Shown here: piece after piece, positions 43,058 to 53,829 of the stretch
Position numbering within the stretch: the first letter of the stretch is position 1
Layout of the letters: each line of letters opens with the position of its first letter
NCBI GenBank assembly: GCA_021797825.1
Contig: JAJZZA010000006.1
Span: 1-64,000 of the forward strand
Length of the DNA: 64,000 nt
Source of the DNA: Bacillota bacterium
GTDB taxonomy: Bacteria > Bacillota > Sulfobacillia > Sulfobacillales > Sulfobacillaceae
Direction: 5' to 3'
Program-made: the position numbers and the translations under genes
Notes under the pieces: generated by a model
Seen by the model: only the letters and a program-made list of their open reading frames with translations
Told to the model about the DNA's origin: nothing
The model's database searches: none

Positions 43058-45382
43058 ATGGCCGAACAAGCCATGCGGCCGCAAATGATGGGGGCCCGTG
43101 TCGCGCGCGTCGAGGACCCTCGGCTGCTCACCGGGCAGGCGCGGTTTCTTGATGACATTCAGGTTCCGGGCATGCTCGAGCTGGCTTTTGTCCGTTCCCC
43201 CTACGCAGCCGCCCGCATTCTGGACATCGACACGGGTAAAGCCCGAAAATTGCCTGGCGTGCATGACGTGCTGACCTTCAGCGACTGCCCGTATCGATTG
43301 TGGCAGCGGACAGAGTACCAAGTCGGGCAGCCGGCTTTGGCGGACGGCGGCGTGTTCTACGTGGGCGAGCCGGTGGTGGCGGTCGTGGCGGACAACCGGT
43401 ATCTGGCCGAAGACGCCGCCGAAGCGGTCCGGATCACATACGAACCGCTGACCCCGGTGCTGGAAATGCGCGCCGCCATTTTGGAAGAGCCGCGACGGGT
43501 GCATGCCGGGGCGGAAAACGTGTTTTTTCACCGGTCGCATCGCACCCCAGGCTTTGAGCAGGCTTTTGCCGACGCCCCGTTGCACTTGACCGCCACCTTC
43601 CGGTTGAACCGGCAGACGGCCGTCAGCATTGAACCGCGCGGAACCGCCGCCCTGCCGGACCCGGCTTCGGGACGGATCACGGTCTACGCGTCGACCCAAT
43701 CCCCCCATCGCATGCGCAGCGACTTCTCGGAGATTATGGAGATCCCCGAGCATTTGCTGCGGATTGTCGTGCCGGAAGTGGGTGGGGGGTTCGGCATGAA
43801 GGCCAACACCTATCCCGAGGATTTGGTGGTGGTTGCCGCCGCCATTAAGCTGCGGCGTCCGGTGAAATGGGTGTCGGACCGCATGGAGTCGTTGTTGGCG
43901 GATGTCCATGCCCGCGACGACATTCATGATGTCGAAGTGGCTTTCGAACCTTCCGGCCGCATCGTGGCGGTGCGGGACCATCTGATGGCGGATGGGGGAG
44001 CGTATCCGGCCTACCCGTTTTCGGGAGCGGTGGGGGAAACCAGTCTGGCCGCGCGCGTCCTCACCGGCCCCTATCACATTCCCCACCTGGCCACCGAGAT
44101 CGACTGCACCTACTCCAACAAAATGCCGCTGGGGGCCTACCGCGGGGTATGGGGGCCCGTGGCCTCGTTCATCCAAGAAGGGATCGTCGACCGGGTGGCT
44201 CGCCGCTTGGCAAAAGATCCGGCGGAGGTGCGCCGGGTCAATATGATCCGGCCCGAGCAGTTTCCCTATCGCAATGCGGCGGGGGCGGTTTACGACCCCG
44301 GATCGTATGGTGAGTCGTTGGAGCGGGCGCTTGATCTGATCGGCTATGAAGAGCGCCGCCGTCTGCAACGGCTCGCCCGGGAATCGGGCCGATATCTGGG
44401 GATAGGGATTTCAGCGTTTGTGGAACCGACCGCGATGGCGTCGTCGGAAGCGGGGTCGATCGGCTATGAAGCATGTTCGCTGCGCATCGAACCGACGGGC
44501 AAAGTCACCGCCGCGATGGGATTAGGGCCGACCGGGCAGGGTCATGAGACAACCATGGCGCAAGTTATTGCCGATCAGATCGGCGTGGATTTGCAAGACA
44601 TTGTGGTCTTGCACGGGGATACCGATAGTGCCCCGTTCGGCGGCGGCACGGGCGGCAGCCGCTCCGGCCCGATCGGCGGCGGGGCGGCGCTGGTGGCTGG
44701 CCGCCAAATGGGCGAACGCCTCAAAACCTACGCCGCGCACATGCTGGAAGCCTCGTTCGACGACATTGAACTCGGCAACGGGAAAGCCTGGGTGACGGGT
44801 GTGCCCAGCCGGTCGGTCAGCATCCGCGAAATTGCAGAAATCGCCTATACCGACGTCAAGCGGATTCCGCCCGGACTTCCCATCGGATTGGAGCTGGTGG
44901 CCCGCTACCTGCCGACCCGGTCGGTTAGCTTTTCCAACGGAACGCACATTGCCGTGGTGGAAGTCGACCCGCCAACCGGGTTGGTGTCCGTTATCGATTA
45001 CGCCGTGGTCAACGATTGCGGTCAACTGATCAATCCCACGATTGTGGAAGGGCAGATTCATGGCGGGGTGGCGCAAGGCGTCGGCGCGGCAATTCTCGAG
45101 GCGCTGCGGTACGATGACGATGGGCAACTGACGACCACCTCGCTGATGGACTATTTGCTGCCCCAAGCTACCGATGTTCCGCGGATGCAGATCGCGCACT
45201 TAGTGACGCCTGCCGACGGCGAAGGCGGCATGAAAGGGATGGGGGAAGGCTCCCTGATTGCCTCACCCGCAGCCATTGCCAATGCGATTTCCGATGCTTT
45301 GGAACCGTTCGGGGTGTTGGTTGACACCCTGCCGGTGACACCGCGGGATATCATCCGCTGGACAGCGCAGTCCGGGTTCTGA
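43058..45382 (+). CDS. coxL: Molybdenum hydroxylase catalytic subunit (CoxL/XdhA family, atypical active site)
   Basis: 774 residues; AAGGAGGA precedes the ATG. Conserved: ARVEDPRLLTGQARFLDD near 16, GGGFGMKANTYPED near 245, the molybdopterin-binding GGGTGGSRS region near 528 and the catalytic Glu in KGMGEGSLIASP near the C-terminus. The active-site loop at 360-366 is AYRGVWG. Form I CO dehydrogenases have AYXCSFR with the Cu-binding Cys, and form II AYRGAGR. This protein fits neither, so calling it a CO dehydrogenase is not justified. The substrate may be an aldehyde, purine or aromatic. Confidence 0.9.
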   Translation: MAEQAMRPQMMGARVARVEDPRLLTGQARFLDDIQVPGMLELAFVRSPYAAARILDIDTGKARKLPGVHDVLTFSDCPYRLWQRTEYQVGQPALADGGVFYVGEPVVAVVADNRYLAEDAAEAVRITYEPLTPVLEMRAAILEEPRRVHAGAENVFFHRSHRTPGFEQAFADAPLHLTATFRLNRQTAVSIEPRGTAALPDPASGRITVYASTQSPHRMRSDFSEIMEIPEHLLRIVVPEVGGGFGMKANTYPEDLVVVAAAIKLRRPVKWVSDRMESLLADVHARDDIHDVEVAFEPSGRIVAVRDHLMADGGAYPAYPFSGAVGETSLAARVLTGPYHIPHLATEIDCTYSNKMPLGAYRGVWGPVASFIQEGIVDRVARRLAKDPAEVRRVNMIRPEQFPYRNAAGAVYDPGSYGESLERALDLIGYEERRRLQRLARESGRYLGIGISAFVEPTAMASSEAGSIGYEACSLRIEPTGKVTAAMGLGPTGQGHETTMAQVIADQIGVDLQDIVVLHGDTDSAPFGGGTGGSRSGPIGGGAALVAGRQMGERLKTYAAHMLEASFDDIELGNGKAWVTGVPSRSVSIREIAEIAYTDVKRIPPGLPIGLELVARYLPTRSVSFSNGTHIAVVEVDPPTGLVSVIDYAVVNDCGQLINPTIVEGQIHGGVAQGVGAAILEALRYDDDGQLTTTSLMDYLLPQATDVPRMQIAHLVTPADGEGGMKGMGEGSLIASPAAIANAISDALEPFGVLVDTLPVTPRDIIRWTAQSGF

Positions 45383-45394
45383 GCGCAGGGATGG

Positions 45395-45420
45395 GCCGGG
45401 CGGCCTTAACGCCGCCCGGC
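45395..45420. terminator. Hairpin between convergent coxL and efeU
   Basis: GCCGGGCGGC (45395-45404) and GCCGCCCGGC (45411-45420) form a perfect 10-bp stem with loop CTTAAC. It lies between the two stop codons and can serve both strands; no long T-run on either side. Confidence 0.75.
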
Positions 45421-45422
45421 AA

Positions 45423-46235
45423 TTAAGGGCGTGGGGGGGTGGGGTGGCGAAAATATTGCGCGATGGCGACCGTGATGAATACCACATAGACCGTGAGCTG
45501 CAGGATGCTGGGTGATGCCGCGTAGCCGACAAACGTATGCAATAGGTCCCCCAGCGCGCTCGATTCGCTTAACCAGCCACTCGTGTTCCAGACCGCGGAC
45601 TGGCCGATCGGCAGCCAGCCCAAAGCCTGGAAGTTTTCGATGCCGTCCGCGATGAGGGCAGCCCCGAAAACCAGCAGGATCACGCCAAACACGTTAAAAA
45701 AGGTGGCGAGGGGGACCTGGCGCCCGAGCCGATAAATCCACCAGCTTACCCCGAGACCCAGCAGCAACCCGAGAGCCGCTCCCGCCATAAGCCAACCGGC
45801 TTGTGTCTGCAAAGCCACCGCCAGCATGAAAATCACCGTTTCCAAGCCTTCACGGCCGACCGTTACCCCCGCCAGCACGGCCAGTGCCCAACCCGACGAC
45901 GTGCGCAAGGCGGCGTCCATCCGCACTTCGAGTTGGTGTTTTAAGCCCCGGCTATGGCGTTTCATCCAAAAACTCATGGTTGTCAGCAAAATGGCCGCCA
46001 CGAAATAGGTGATGCCTTCGAGGATGGTCTGCAGCGCCGTGCCGCGATAGCGATGAATGGTGGCAAAGATGAGAATGCCGCCGGCCAGGTCAAGGCTCAA
46101 CGCCGCCGCAACTCCCAGCCAGACGCGCCGGATTTGATCGCTGCGGTTCATACGGCGCAGGTAACTGAGAATGATGGCGACGATCATGCTGGCTTCCAAG
46201 GATTCCCGGGCGAAGATAACCAGTGTTGGCAGCAT
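45423..46235 (-). CDS. efeU: FTR1-family iron permease (EfeU-like)
   Basis: 270 residues with about seven membrane helices. The two iron-transport motifs R-E-x-x-E are FARESLEASMIV (about 8-19) and VGREGLETVIFM (about 126-137). Takes up ferric or oxidised ferrous iron. AGGAGGA lies before the ATG. A Fur box and promoter lie upstream (separate entry), so expression is probably iron-repressed. EfeO/EfeB partners are not adjacent. Confidence 0.93.
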   Translation of the reverse strand: MLPTLVIFARESLEASMIVAIILSYLRRMNRSDQIRRVWLGVAAALSLDLAGGILIFATIHRYRGTALQTILEGITYFVAAILLTTMSFWMKRHSRGLKHQLEVRMDAALRTSSGWALAVLAGVTVGREGLETVIFMLAVALQTQAGWLMAGAALGLLLGLGVSWWIYRLGRQVPLATFFNVFGVILLVFGAALIADGIENFQALGWLPIGQSAVWNTSGWLSESSALGDLLHTFVGYAASPSILQLTVYVVFITVAIAQYFRHPTPPRP

Positions 46236-46266
46236 GGGGTCCTCCTGTGGCCCGAAATTGCTTCTT

Positions 46267-46312
46267 ACCCTAGACTATGGGCCACCTCTTGTCAATAATG
46301 AGAGTCATTATC
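46267..46312 (-). promoter_or_regulatory. efeU promoter with overlapping Fur box
   Basis: AATAATGAGAGTCATTATC (46294-46312) matches the classical 19-base Fur box GATAATGATAATCATTATC at 16 positions. On the minus strand TTGACA (46290-46295) overlaps its edge, followed by a 17-base spacer and TAGGGT (46267-46272). Fur-Fe binding would occlude the -35 box. Confidence 0.8.
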
Positions 46313-46515
46313 GTAATGGGGCGCATCACGGGCTGGCGACACCCCCAGAGCGATGTGCTCCGACCTCCCCGGCCCCGCGCGTCTTCCCAAGGGGTCGGCA
46401 GGGGTCCGGAGGCTTTGCCCCTCGGCCCCCTGCCCGAAGCTGTTCCGGCAGCAGCGACCGGGCACGGGTGCCGGGACGTCGCGAGCAGGCTTGGGTGCGT
46501 CCACTGCCCGTACGA

Positions 46516-46941
46516 TCAGCCGATGATTTCCACGTTTGTCATCTTGTCACCTTGGCGCACCGCGTCAAGCACATCGAGGCCATCGGTAACCTGGCCAAAT
46601 ACCGTGTGGACGCCGTCGAGGTGCGGTTGCGGGGCATGGCAGATAAAGAACTGGCTTCCCCCGGTGTCCCGCCCCCGATGCGCCATCGATAGGGATCCAC
46701 GCAGGTGACGATGGGGATTGCCGGACGTTTCGCAAGGAATGCTGTATCCGGGTCCGCCCGAACCGTCGCCGCGGGGACATCCGCCCTGAATAACGAAATT
46801 GGGGATGACCCGATGAAAAGTGAGTCCATCGTAAAACCCCGACTGGGCCAATTTGGCGAAGTTGGCGACCGTTCCGGGAGCTTCCTGAGCAAAGAGTTCG
46901 AGCGTTAAGTCCCCTTTATCGGTGTGAATGATGGCTTGCAA
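46516..46941 (-). CDS. Cyclophilin-type peptidyl-prolyl cis-trans isomerase
   Basis: 141 residues, a minimal cyclophilin: [13 protein letters not shown] with the catalytic Arg near residue 44, [15 protein letters not shown], and [14 protein letters not shown]. No signal peptide, so cytoplasmic. Starts inside the end of the lipoyl/octanoyl transferase gene (26-base overlap). Confidence 0.96.
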   Translation of the reverse strand: MQAIIHTDKGDLTLELFAQEAPGTVANFAKLAQSGFYDGLTFHRVIPNFVIQGGCPRGDGSGGPGYSIPCETSGNPHRHLRGSLSMAHRGRDTGGSQFFICHAPQPHLDGVHTVFGQVTDGLDVLDAVRQGDKMTNVEIIG

Positions 46942-47734
46942 TCTGTGGGTCCTCCTTCAGTGGGCCGCCTAGTTGGCGACTTTGGTAGAGTGCTCGCGCT
47001 GTTTGCCATTCCAGGGCTGACAACGGTTGCGGGTTCAAATCGTAATGCTGGGAAAATCCTGCCAGCAACGCGCCTTCTACGGCTACCACCGTAAGACCGC
47101 CTTGCCCAGGTAGACGGTCGAGCGCTTGGACCGCCTCGGCGCGCAATTGCAGTTCGCTGCCCGCCCGTCGGTAAAATTCCTGCAGCAGGGCCGTCGCCCG
47201 GAACGGATCCTGGCGGACCAGCAGCATGCCGCTGACCAGCGCGAACCCGCCGCGGATGGCTTGCGCGATGCCAGCGATTTTTCGCGAATCGTGGAGCAGA
47301 TCGAACGGGCCTTCGCAGTATGACCCCAAAGCGGCGCCAAACCGGCTGGAGATGTTCAGACGGCCCAGGCCGTCTATGACCCCCGTTGCCATCGAACGGA
47401 AATTGGACTCCCACGTTGTGAGATCGCGACAGGGACGGGCGATGGCGAAGCTCAGACAATCCTCGTCGAGCATGACCGCCGATCCGCCGCCGATCCGCAT
47501 AAAAACCGGGAAACCCAGGCGATTAAGCCAAGCCACCGCATCCGTCAGCCCGGGCAGTCTGCGATCTTTAGGCCCCAGCAGAACATACGGAGCTTGACGC
47601 CGCACCAGAATTGCCGGTTGCCCGGTATCCGCCACGGTGCGGGCAACGGTTTCCGCCAACACGGGCGATAACCGCAGATGGTCGGGCGGGGCGTCGGGCG
47701 GCAACACCACCAGCCGGTAACGAGGCAAGGTCAT
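46916..47734 (-). CDS. Lipoate/octanoate transferase family protein (LipM-like)
   Basis: 272 residues from the ATG at 47734, with GGAGAGAG just upstream. BPL/LPL-family fold: [22 protein letters not shown] near 79 and the catalytic Lys in [16 protein letters not shown] near 147. A Cys ([14 protein letters not shown]) precedes the Lys region, where LipM/LipL octanoyltransferases carry their nucleophile. I therefore favour octanoyl or lipoyl transfer over ATP-dependent ligation, without certainty. Confidence 0.82.
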   Translation of the reverse strand: MTLPRYRLVVLPPDAPPDHLRLSPVLAETVARTVADTGQPAILVRRQAPYVLLGPKDRRLPGLTDAVAWLNRLGFPVFMRIGGGSAVMLDEDCLSFAIARPCRDLTTWESNFRSMATGVIDGLGRLNISSRFGAALGSYCEGPFDLLHDSRKIAGIAQAIRGGFALVSGMLLVRQDPFRATALLQEFYRRAGSELQLRAEAVQALDRLPGQGGLTVVAVEGALLAGFSQHYDLNPQPLSALEWQTARALYQSRQLGGPLKEDPQIASHHSHR

Positions 47735-47773
47735 CGCTCTCTCCATTTCCGCATCAACCTAGAACCGACCGTG

Positions 47774-48334
47774 CTATGGTACCTCACTTCCCGCCGAAAG
47801 AAAAGGAACCACCGGCCAGGAACGCGTGTCCAGAGGTTGGTCCGGAGTTTGGTGACGGAAATTGTGCCAGCGTCCCAATTCTTCCAAGAAGGCGATGGAT
47901 GCGGACACAAAGGCTAAGGTATGGGCAAGGCGTCCAGCGCCGCGGTGTTGCGCCAGACGCTCGAGCAGGAGCAGGGCCTGGCTTAAAACAGCGGCCGCCT
48001 CGTAGAGTCGGCTGGCTGCGGGGGTGCCGGCGGGGACGATGGGGCCGGTCGCGGCGGGCATGCACCGGCCCAAGGCCAGCCGCAGGGCGTGAAGATGCGC
48101 GGTATCCTCCTGGCTCACACCGCTGCCCGAGCCGCGCAGGGTTTCGGTTGCCAGGCAGAGCCTGTGCTGCAGGACGTTCAACGTGGCGCGCAAGCCATTG
48201 TCGACGAAATGCGGCGTGACCGTCCCAATCACCGCGGCTCCCCAATAAAGGTAACGAGACGCCCGGTTGGTGGTCAGCAACTCGTCGTCCCAGGCGGCGG
48301 TGTTTGGGGGTTCGGCTAAAGGTGTTGGCATCAT
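47774..48334 (-). CDS. Hypothetical helical protein
   Basis: 186 residues from the ATG at 48334 (48331 or GTG 48337 equally possible; none has a good ribosome binding site). Almost entirely helical, with ASRYLYWGAAVIGTVTPHFV and long Leu/Ala-rich helices; His and Glu are frequent but no ferritin-like ligand pattern is clear. Unknown function. Confidence 0.5.
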   Translation of the reverse strand: MMPTPLAEPPNTAAWDDELLTTNRASRYLYWGAAVIGTVTPHFVDNGLRATLNVLQHRLCLATETLRGSGSGVSQEDTAHLHALRLALGRCMPAATGPIVPAGTPAASRLYEAAAVLSQALLLLERLAQHRGAGRLAHTLAFVSASIAFLEELGRWHNFRHQTPDQPLDTRSWPVVPFLSAGSEVP

Positions 48335-48846
48335 CACAGTGTGGCAGCGTTGGTATCCCAGAATGCATCCCTGGGGGAGCGTGCCGCCATGGCTCCTTTC
48401 GCAATGGTATAACAATCATCGCCGGAAATACGTGGCTGCCAGCAGGAATAGGATGAACCCGCGGTTCCGCGACGGTGCCGGCGCTCGTCGGCGGGGGCGC
48501 CCGATGTCTGCGGCGTCGCGCCGCGGTGACGAGACTCCGGGGCCGTGAAAAGAACCCCTGCCGCTGATGGCACCCCCCACATTCTCATTGTGGCGGCGGC
48601 CGCCAGATAGGTCTGGCGGCGCTTGGTGTCACGGTTGGCAATCTGCCGATCGGTTTTGGTCGGATGGGCTGCCCGCATCCGGCATCCCCCTCTCTTGATG
48701 GCGGCCGCGAGGGCGGCGCCGTCCCTCCTGCCTCTCGGGCCCGCGTCGCGCCCGTCTTTTCGCGCCGGCTGTCATGCTGGCAAAGCGCTCCGCTGGGATT
48801 GGTGACCGCCCGTGCCGCATACTTCTATAATAGGACAGAACGGTAG
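48335..48846. other. 0.5-kb gene-free region
   Basis: No convincing gene on either strand. High GC with Arg/Ala-rich shadow frames. Confidence 0.45.
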
Positions 48847-49302
48847 ATGCGGAATGGGGGATTTGCGGTGAGTTTGCGAATGGGCCACGTTCTATGGCGT
48901 CTAGGCAGCGGCCTCTGGCTGGGGACTATCTTCTTTTTCTTTGTTGGCATCGCGCCCACCGCGTTTCGGGAAGTGCCCATGCCGGCAGCGGCCCGGTTTA
49001 TCGACCAGGTTTTTCCCATTTACTACGCGGTTGGATTGTGGGGCGGGGGAGCCGCCATGGTGGGTGCCATCTTGGCCGCCTGGTTTTCCGGGAGCCGTCC
49101 GGGCTGGGCCATCGCGGCCGGGGGCGCCATTAGTTGGGGACTGGTCATTTATGCCCGCGGGTTGCTGGCGGAGATGGTTCCAATAAATCCTCAATCCGGC
49201 CAATTTGCCGCGCTGCATCACCAATCGGTGGTCGTCAATACGGTGATTATGCTGCTGCTGGCGGCTTGCGTGGCGTGGGAAGCCTGGGTTTACCCCGGTT
49301 AG
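48847..49302 (+). CDS. DUF4149-type four-helix membrane protein
   Basis: 151 residues; about four transmembrane helices. SGLWLGTIFFFFVGIAPTAF, FIDQVFPIYYAVGLWGG and LHHQSVVVNTVIMLLLAA fit DUF4149/TMEM205-like proteins. GTG 48868, placed 6 bases after GGGGGA, may be the true start. Function unknown. Confidence 0.8.
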   Translation: MRNGGFAVSLRMGHVLWRLGSGLWLGTIFFFFVGIAPTAFREVPMPAAARFIDQVFPIYYAVGLWGGGAAMVGAILAAWFSGSRPGWAIAAGGAISWGLVIYARGLLAEMVPINPQSGQFAALHHQSVVVNTVIMLLLAACVAWEAWVYPG

Positions 49303-49311
49303 GGAAGCTGC

Positions 49312-50061
49312 ATGGTAAAATGGCATAGCGGTTCATCACTGCGGATAGCGGTCGATCCCGAGCCTTGGGGGGTTCCCAATGATCTGGCTTCGTCCATCAA
49401 CGGCTATTGGGACCACACCGTGACGGTCGCCGACCCGTCGTTTTTCCGTGGACCGGTGCTCACGGTGCAAACCATAGAACCCGGGTGCTCCCCCACGATT
49501 CATACCGTTTTTACCGACTATGCGCACTACCTGTACAGTCGTGACCACCTGGCCTGGGATCATCCTTATCGAGTCCGGGTGATTTTCGCGGCGGCCTGCT
49601 TGCTAACGGCCGACGGCTGTCTGCTTGCCGCCCGCATGGGAAGGCATACCACCCGACCGGGCTGGATCCAGGCCGTCGGCGGATCAGCGGTGGCGGATGA
49701 CGTGGTGGACGGCTTCTTTGATCCGGTTCGGTCGGTGCGCCGCGAGCTGGCCGAAGAGACCGGCTTGGACCTGGGTGGTGGCGCTATGCGCGGGGCGACG
49801 GTGGCGGGCTGGACGCTTGACGCCAACGGCAGCGTCTCCGTGGCGGTGCGGATTGATCTGGACGCCACGGCCGCGACCGCCATCACCATGATCGAATACC
49901 ATCTGCAGCGGATGCGGCGGGCTGGCGAGGTGCCGGAACTGGCCGAGGTGGTGGCCATTCCGCTGGGCCGAAAGGGATTGCAATGGCTACAGCGCCAGCC
50001 GGTGTCGCAGGGACGCTACCTGAGGGGCTATCTGACCGCGCCCGAACTTCAAAGATTTTAG
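49312..50061 (+). CDS. Nudix-domain protein with N-terminal extension
   Basis: 249 residues, 9 bases after the DUF4149 gene. The first about 85 residues are a separate domain of unknown fold. The Nudix part shows GWIQAVGGSAVADD, then SVRRELAEETGLDLGG, with the RE-x2-EE-x-G core complete but a longer spacing before it. Substrate unknown. Confidence 0.8.
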   Translation: MVKWHSGSSLRIAVDPEPWGVPNDLASSINGYWDHTVTVADPSFFRGPVLTVQTIEPGCSPTIHTVFTDYAHYLYSRDHLAWDHPYRVRVIFAAACLLTADGCLLAARMGRHTTRPGWIQAVGGSAVADDVVDGFFDPVRSVRRELAEETGLDLGGGAMRGATVAGWTLDANGSVSVAVRIDLDATAATAITMIEYHLQRMRRAGEVPELAEVVAIPLGRKGLQWLQRQPVSQGRYLRGYLTAPELQRF

Positions 50062-50077
50062 AGATAGGTTGCTTGGG

Positions 50078-51922
50078 TTAGCGGATTTCTACGCGATACT
50101 CCCGCAACCAGGCATTGGCTTGGATCAAAAAGGCAAACAACTGCGCGTTGCCCATCAATTGGCCGAACCAGGGGAGTTGTCGGGCCTGGGGACCAGCCTG
50201 GGCCAATGCGCGGATCCGGGCCAGGTCGACAAATGGCCGGACGGGCGCGGCGGGGTCCTCCAATATATCGAGCAGCCACTCGCTCATCGCCTGAAAATAT
50301 GTGGGGTTGGGTGTTGACGGGTAAGGGCTTTTGCGGCGGTTGACGACGTCTTCGGGCAACCAGTCGGCTAGCGCCCGCCGCAAGATGCCTTTGGCGAGGT
50401 TTCCCGTGTTCTTCATGCTCCAGGGAATGTTCCACACATATTCGACAAGACGGTGATCGCAAAACGGTACACGCACCTCGAGACTGGCCGCCATGGTCAT
50501 GCGATCCTTGCGGTCCAGCAGGGTTGGCAGGAAGCGGGTAATGCTTAAGTACCCAATCTCGCGGATGCGGGCCAAATCAGCCGGCTCGCCGGGCAAGCGG
50601 GGGACTTGGCGCAAGGCTTCCTGATACCGGTCGCCCACGTATTGCTCGGCCTTGATGTGGCGGATAAACTCCGGGTTAAGCACCTGGAGCCGATCACGCA
50701 GGCGAAGAGCCCAGGGGAAGGTGTCGGCTTGCAACGCGTCTGGCCGGTGAAACCAGGGATAGCCCCCAAATATTTCGTCCGCCGCCTCGCCCGAGAGACC
50801 GACCGTGGCGCGCTCCGCGATGGCTTCCGCGAAGACAAGCAACGAGGAGTCCACGTCGGCGTGGCCGGGGATGTCCCGGGCCCGCAACGCTGGCAGCAGG
50901 GATCTGACCAAATCCGGGGTGTCCAACAATACCGCGTGGTGTTCGGTACGGAGAAACCAGGAGACTTTTTCTGCCCAGGGGGCATCCAAACCGGTTTGAA
51001 AGCCGTTGTCTTGGAAATGTTTTGGCATGTCGACGAAGTCCACGGAAAAGGTGTGCAGCGGTCCGGTGCCTTGCCGGCCCATGGCTTGGGCGGCGACCGC
51101 GCTGACCGCGCTCGAATCGAGTCCGCCCGACAAGAGGGTGACCACCGGGACATCCGCCACCAGTTGGCGTGTTACCGCGTCCTGCAACAGGTCGCGCACG
51201 GTTTGAGCGGTTCGCTCGAGATTGTCCGGATGCTCATGCGATCCGAGTTGCCAATATCGATGGATGGCGAGGCCGTCTCGTCGATACTGCAGCCAATGGC
51301 CGGGGGGCAGTTCTTCGATGCCTTGGTAGATTCCATGACCGGGCGTGCGGGCGGGACCCAAGGCAAAAATTTCTGCGAGCCCGTCGGAACCGATAACGGG
51401 CTCAATCAGCGGATGGGCGAGCAGCGCCTTTAACTCCGAACCGAAAAACAAGGCGTTTGGGCGACGCGCGTAAAACAGCGGCTTGACCCCAAGGCGGTCG
51501 CGGGCGGCGAACAGGGTGTGGTCCCGGTCGTTCCAGATGGCAAAGGCAAAGATGCCGTTTAGGTGGTCGACGCACGCGCTCCCCCATTCGATGTAGGATT
51601 TTAGCAGCACTTCGGTGTCCGACCGCGAAGTGAAGGTGTGTCCTCGGCTCTCGAGCTCCGCGCGCAGTTCCTGGAAATTGTAGATCTCACCGTTGTACAC
51701 AATCGTATGCACCGCATTGCCAAACCGGCGGGACATCGGCTGGATTCCGCCCACGGGGTCGATGACCACCAATCGCCTGTGTCCTAAGGCGACCCGGGCG
51801 TTCACCAAGGTGCCGCTGCCGTCGGGCCCTCGGCACGCCAGGGTTGCAACCATGGCATCCAGCGCCGATTGGTGTTTCTTGAGGTTGACTTGCCAGTCGA
51901 TCCACCCTGCAATCCCGCACAT
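50078..51922 (-). CDS. asnB: Asparagine synthetase, glutamine-hydrolysing
   Basis: 614 residues. Start placed at the ATG at 51922 so that Cys2 becomes the N-terminal nucleophile ([10 protein letters not shown]). The amidotransferase domain has [16 protein letters not shown] and SRSDTEVLL. The synthetase domain has the PP-loop [13 protein letters not shown] near 260, [16 protein letters not shown] and [33 protein letters not shown] lies upstream. It is divergent from purE. Confidence 0.95.
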   Translation of the reverse strand: MCGIAGWIDWQVNLKKHQSALDAMVATLACRGPDGSGTLVNARVALGHRRLVVIDPVGGIQPMSRRFGNAVHTIVYNGEIYNFQELRAELESRGHTFTSRSDTEVLLKSYIEWGSACVDHLNGIFAFAIWNDRDHTLFAARDRLGVKPLFYARRPNALFFGSELKALLAHPLIEPVIGSDGLAEIFALGPARTPGHGIYQGIEELPPGHWLQYRRDGLAIHRYWQLGSHEHPDNLERTAQTVRDLLQDAVTRQLVADVPVVTLLSGGLDSSAVSAVAAQAMGRQGTGPLHTFSVDFVDMPKHFQDNGFQTGLDAPWAEKVSWFLRTEHHAVLLDTPDLVRSLLPALRARDIPGHADVDSSLLVFAEAIAERATVGLSGEAADEIFGGYPWFHRPDALQADTFPWALRLRDRLQVLNPEFIRHIKAEQYVGDRYQEALRQVPRLPGEPADLARIREIGYLSITRFLPTLLDRKDRMTMAASLEVRVPFCDHRLVEYVWNIPWSMKNTGNLAKGILRRALADWLPEDVVNRRKSPYPSTPNPTYFQAMSEWLLDILEDPAAPVRPFVDLARIRALAQAGPQARQLPWFGQLMGNAQLFAFLIQANAWLREYRVEIR

Positions 51923-52102
51923 GTCCCTGAACATCCTCCCTTGCAGCCGGACGTTGGCGTCCCGCTGACCGTGATTGGTTGGCATCACATTTTATGCGTC
52001 AGACCTGGCAAGGTCTCTTTATTAGCGGCGGGCAAATCCTGGCAAGCGCCAACTCCTCATGAGCAAGAAGCATCGGATTTGGATAAAATGGGGAGGACAA
52101 CC

Positions 52103-52666
52103 ATGAAGCCACGGAAATGGGCCGGGGAGGGGAGCGACACGGTGACCAGCGAACCAAAAAAAATCGCCATTATCATGGGAAGCCGTTCCGATTGGGATGT
52201 GATGAGCCGGGCCGGGGAGGTCTTGTTGGAGTTGGAGGTGCCGTTTGAGGTGTCAATCGTTTCCGCCCACCGCACACCGGACCGGTTATTTGCTTTTGCC
52301 GAGGAGGCCGAGTCGCGAGGGATTGGGGTCATTATCGCCGGGGCTGGCGGCGCGGCCCACTTGCCGGGGATGACGGCAGCGAAAACGCTGGTCCCGGTGA
52401 TTGGGGTTCCGGTTCCTTCTCGCCATCTGCAAGGGATGGACTCGTTATTGTCGATTGTGCAAATGCCCGGAGGCGTGCCGGTCGCCACCATGGCGATTGG
52501 CACGGCGGGGGCGGTCAATGCCGCACTGTTGGCGGCCGCGATCCTCGCGCAGCAGGATCCATCCCTGCGCGACCGCCTAGGGGCATGGCGAAAACGGCAA
52601 CATGACCAGGTGTTGGCCAGTCAGCAGGAACTGGATCGGGAACGGGGGAACGATGGATGCGTATAG
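52103..52666 (+). CDS. purE: N5-carboxyaminoimidazole ribonucleotide mutase
   Basis: 187 residues from ATG 52103 (GGGAGGA upstream); GTG 52142 with GGGGAGG would give a family-typical 174. Purine pathway, NCAIR to CAIR. Motifs: [42 protein letters not shown] and [22 protein letters not shown]. Overlaps purK by 10 bases. Confidence 0.95.
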   Translation: MKPRKWAGEGSDTVTSEPKKIAIIMGSRSDWDVMSRAGEVLLELEVPFEVSIVSAHRTPDRLFAFAEEAESRGIGVIIAGAGGAAHLPGMTAAKTLVPVIGVPVPSRHLQGMDSLLSIVQMPGGVPVATMAIGTAGAVNAALLAAAILAQQDPSLRDRLGAWRKRQHDQVLASQQELDRERGNDGCV

Positions 52667-53829
52667 ATCCAGGGGCTTGGATTGGGATTTTGGGCGGCGG
52701 TCAACTCGGGCGGATGATGGTGCTGGCGGCCAAACGCATGGGATACCGCACGGTGGTGCTCGATCCCGCGGCGGACTGTCCGGCTGCTCAGGTTAGCGAC
52801 CAACACGTGGCGGCCCGTTTTGACGAGAGTTCGGCGGTGCAGGATTTTGCGCAGCGGGCCGATGTCGTTACCTATGAATTTGAAAACATCGCCGTCGCCA
52901 CCGTCAACCAGGCCAGACAGTTTACGCCGGTCTTTCCCAACGCCCGGTTGTTGGACGTGTCCCAAAACCGTCTGCGGGAAAAAGGGGCGTGCAGGGAGCT
53001 GGGGTTGGCGACGGCACGCTACCAAGCGGTTTCGACGGCGGAGGAGGTGCGCCGGGGTCTTACCATGACGGGGACTCCGGCGGTGCTGAAAACGGCCGAG
53101 GGCGGGTATGACGGGAAAGGGCAGGTGGTGGTGCGCAGCGAGCACGATGCGGACGCGGCGGTAGCCGCGCTCGGGCGCCCGGGCCGCAGTTTGATTTTGG
53201 AAGAGTGGATTCATTTTGACCGCGAGGTGTCGGCCATCGTGGCGCGTGGGCAGGGTGGGGAGACGATGGCTTTTCCGATTGGGGAAAACGTGCACCGAAA
53301 TGGGATTCTTCATACCACCACGGTTCCGGTGCAACTCCCTGCGCAGGTGGCGGCAGCCATCATCGGTGCCGTGGAACAATTGGCGGGTACACTGGATTTG
53401 GTGGGGGTGATGGCGGTGGAATTCTTCATTGTGGGCGAACGTGTGCTGGTCAATGAAATTGCCCCCCGCCCGCATAATTCTGGCCACTACACCATCGAAG
53501 CCTGCAGCACGTCACAATTTGAGCAGCATATTCGGGCCATTTGCGGGCTGCCGCTGGGCAGCGTCGATCTGTTGGCGCCGGCAGCGATGGTCAACCTGAT
53601 GGGTGACGATTGGCAATCCGCCGGGGGAACGCCGAACTATGCGCAGGCTTTAGCGGTGCCGGGAAGTCACCTGCATATATATGGCAAGGACGATCCCCGC
53701 ACCGGTCGCAAGATGGGGCATATTACCGTGCTGGCGAAGACACGGGAATTGGCTCACGAGCGCGCGCTGACTGCGTGGCAGGCGTTTTCCGGAAGAAAGC
53801 CGGGGAAAGGAGCCGACGCCGGGTTTTGA
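52657..53829 (+). CDS. purK: N5-carboxyaminoimidazole ribonucleotide synthase
   Basis: 390 residues, ATP-grasp enzyme providing the substrate of Pur[18 protein letters not shown] at 9-25, [17 protein letters not shown] near 147, [19 protein letters not shown] and [18 protein letters not shown]. Normal length. The rest of the purine pathway is not in the window. Confidence 0.96.
   Translation: MRIDPGAWIGILGGGQLGRMMVLAAKRMGYRTVVLDPAADCPAAQVSDQHVAARFDESSAVQDFAQRADVVTYEFENIAVATVNQARQFTPVFPNARLLDVSQNRLREKGACRELGLATARYQAVSTAEEVRRGLTMTGTPAVLKTAEGGYDGKGQVVVRSEHDADAAVAALGRPGRSLILEEWIHFDREVSAIVARGQGGETMAFPIGENVHRNGILHTTTVPVQLPAQVAAAIIGAVEQLAGTLDLVGVMAVEFFIVGERVLVNEIAPRPHNSGHYTIEACSTSQFEQHIRAICGLPLGSVDLLAPAAMVNLMGDDWQSAGGTPNYAQALAVPGSHLHIYGKDDPRTGRKMGHITVLAKTRELAHERALTAWQAFSGRKPGKGADAGF

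Noticed and set aside
42563-44368. 601-residue open frame on the minus strand
   Set aside because: It lies wholly antisense to coxS and coxL, whose motifs are unambiguous; long antisense frames are expected in high-GC codon usage.
43058-45382. Annotation as aerobic CO dehydrogenase
   Set aside because: The active-site loop AYRGVWG lacks the Cys of form I and does not match form II.
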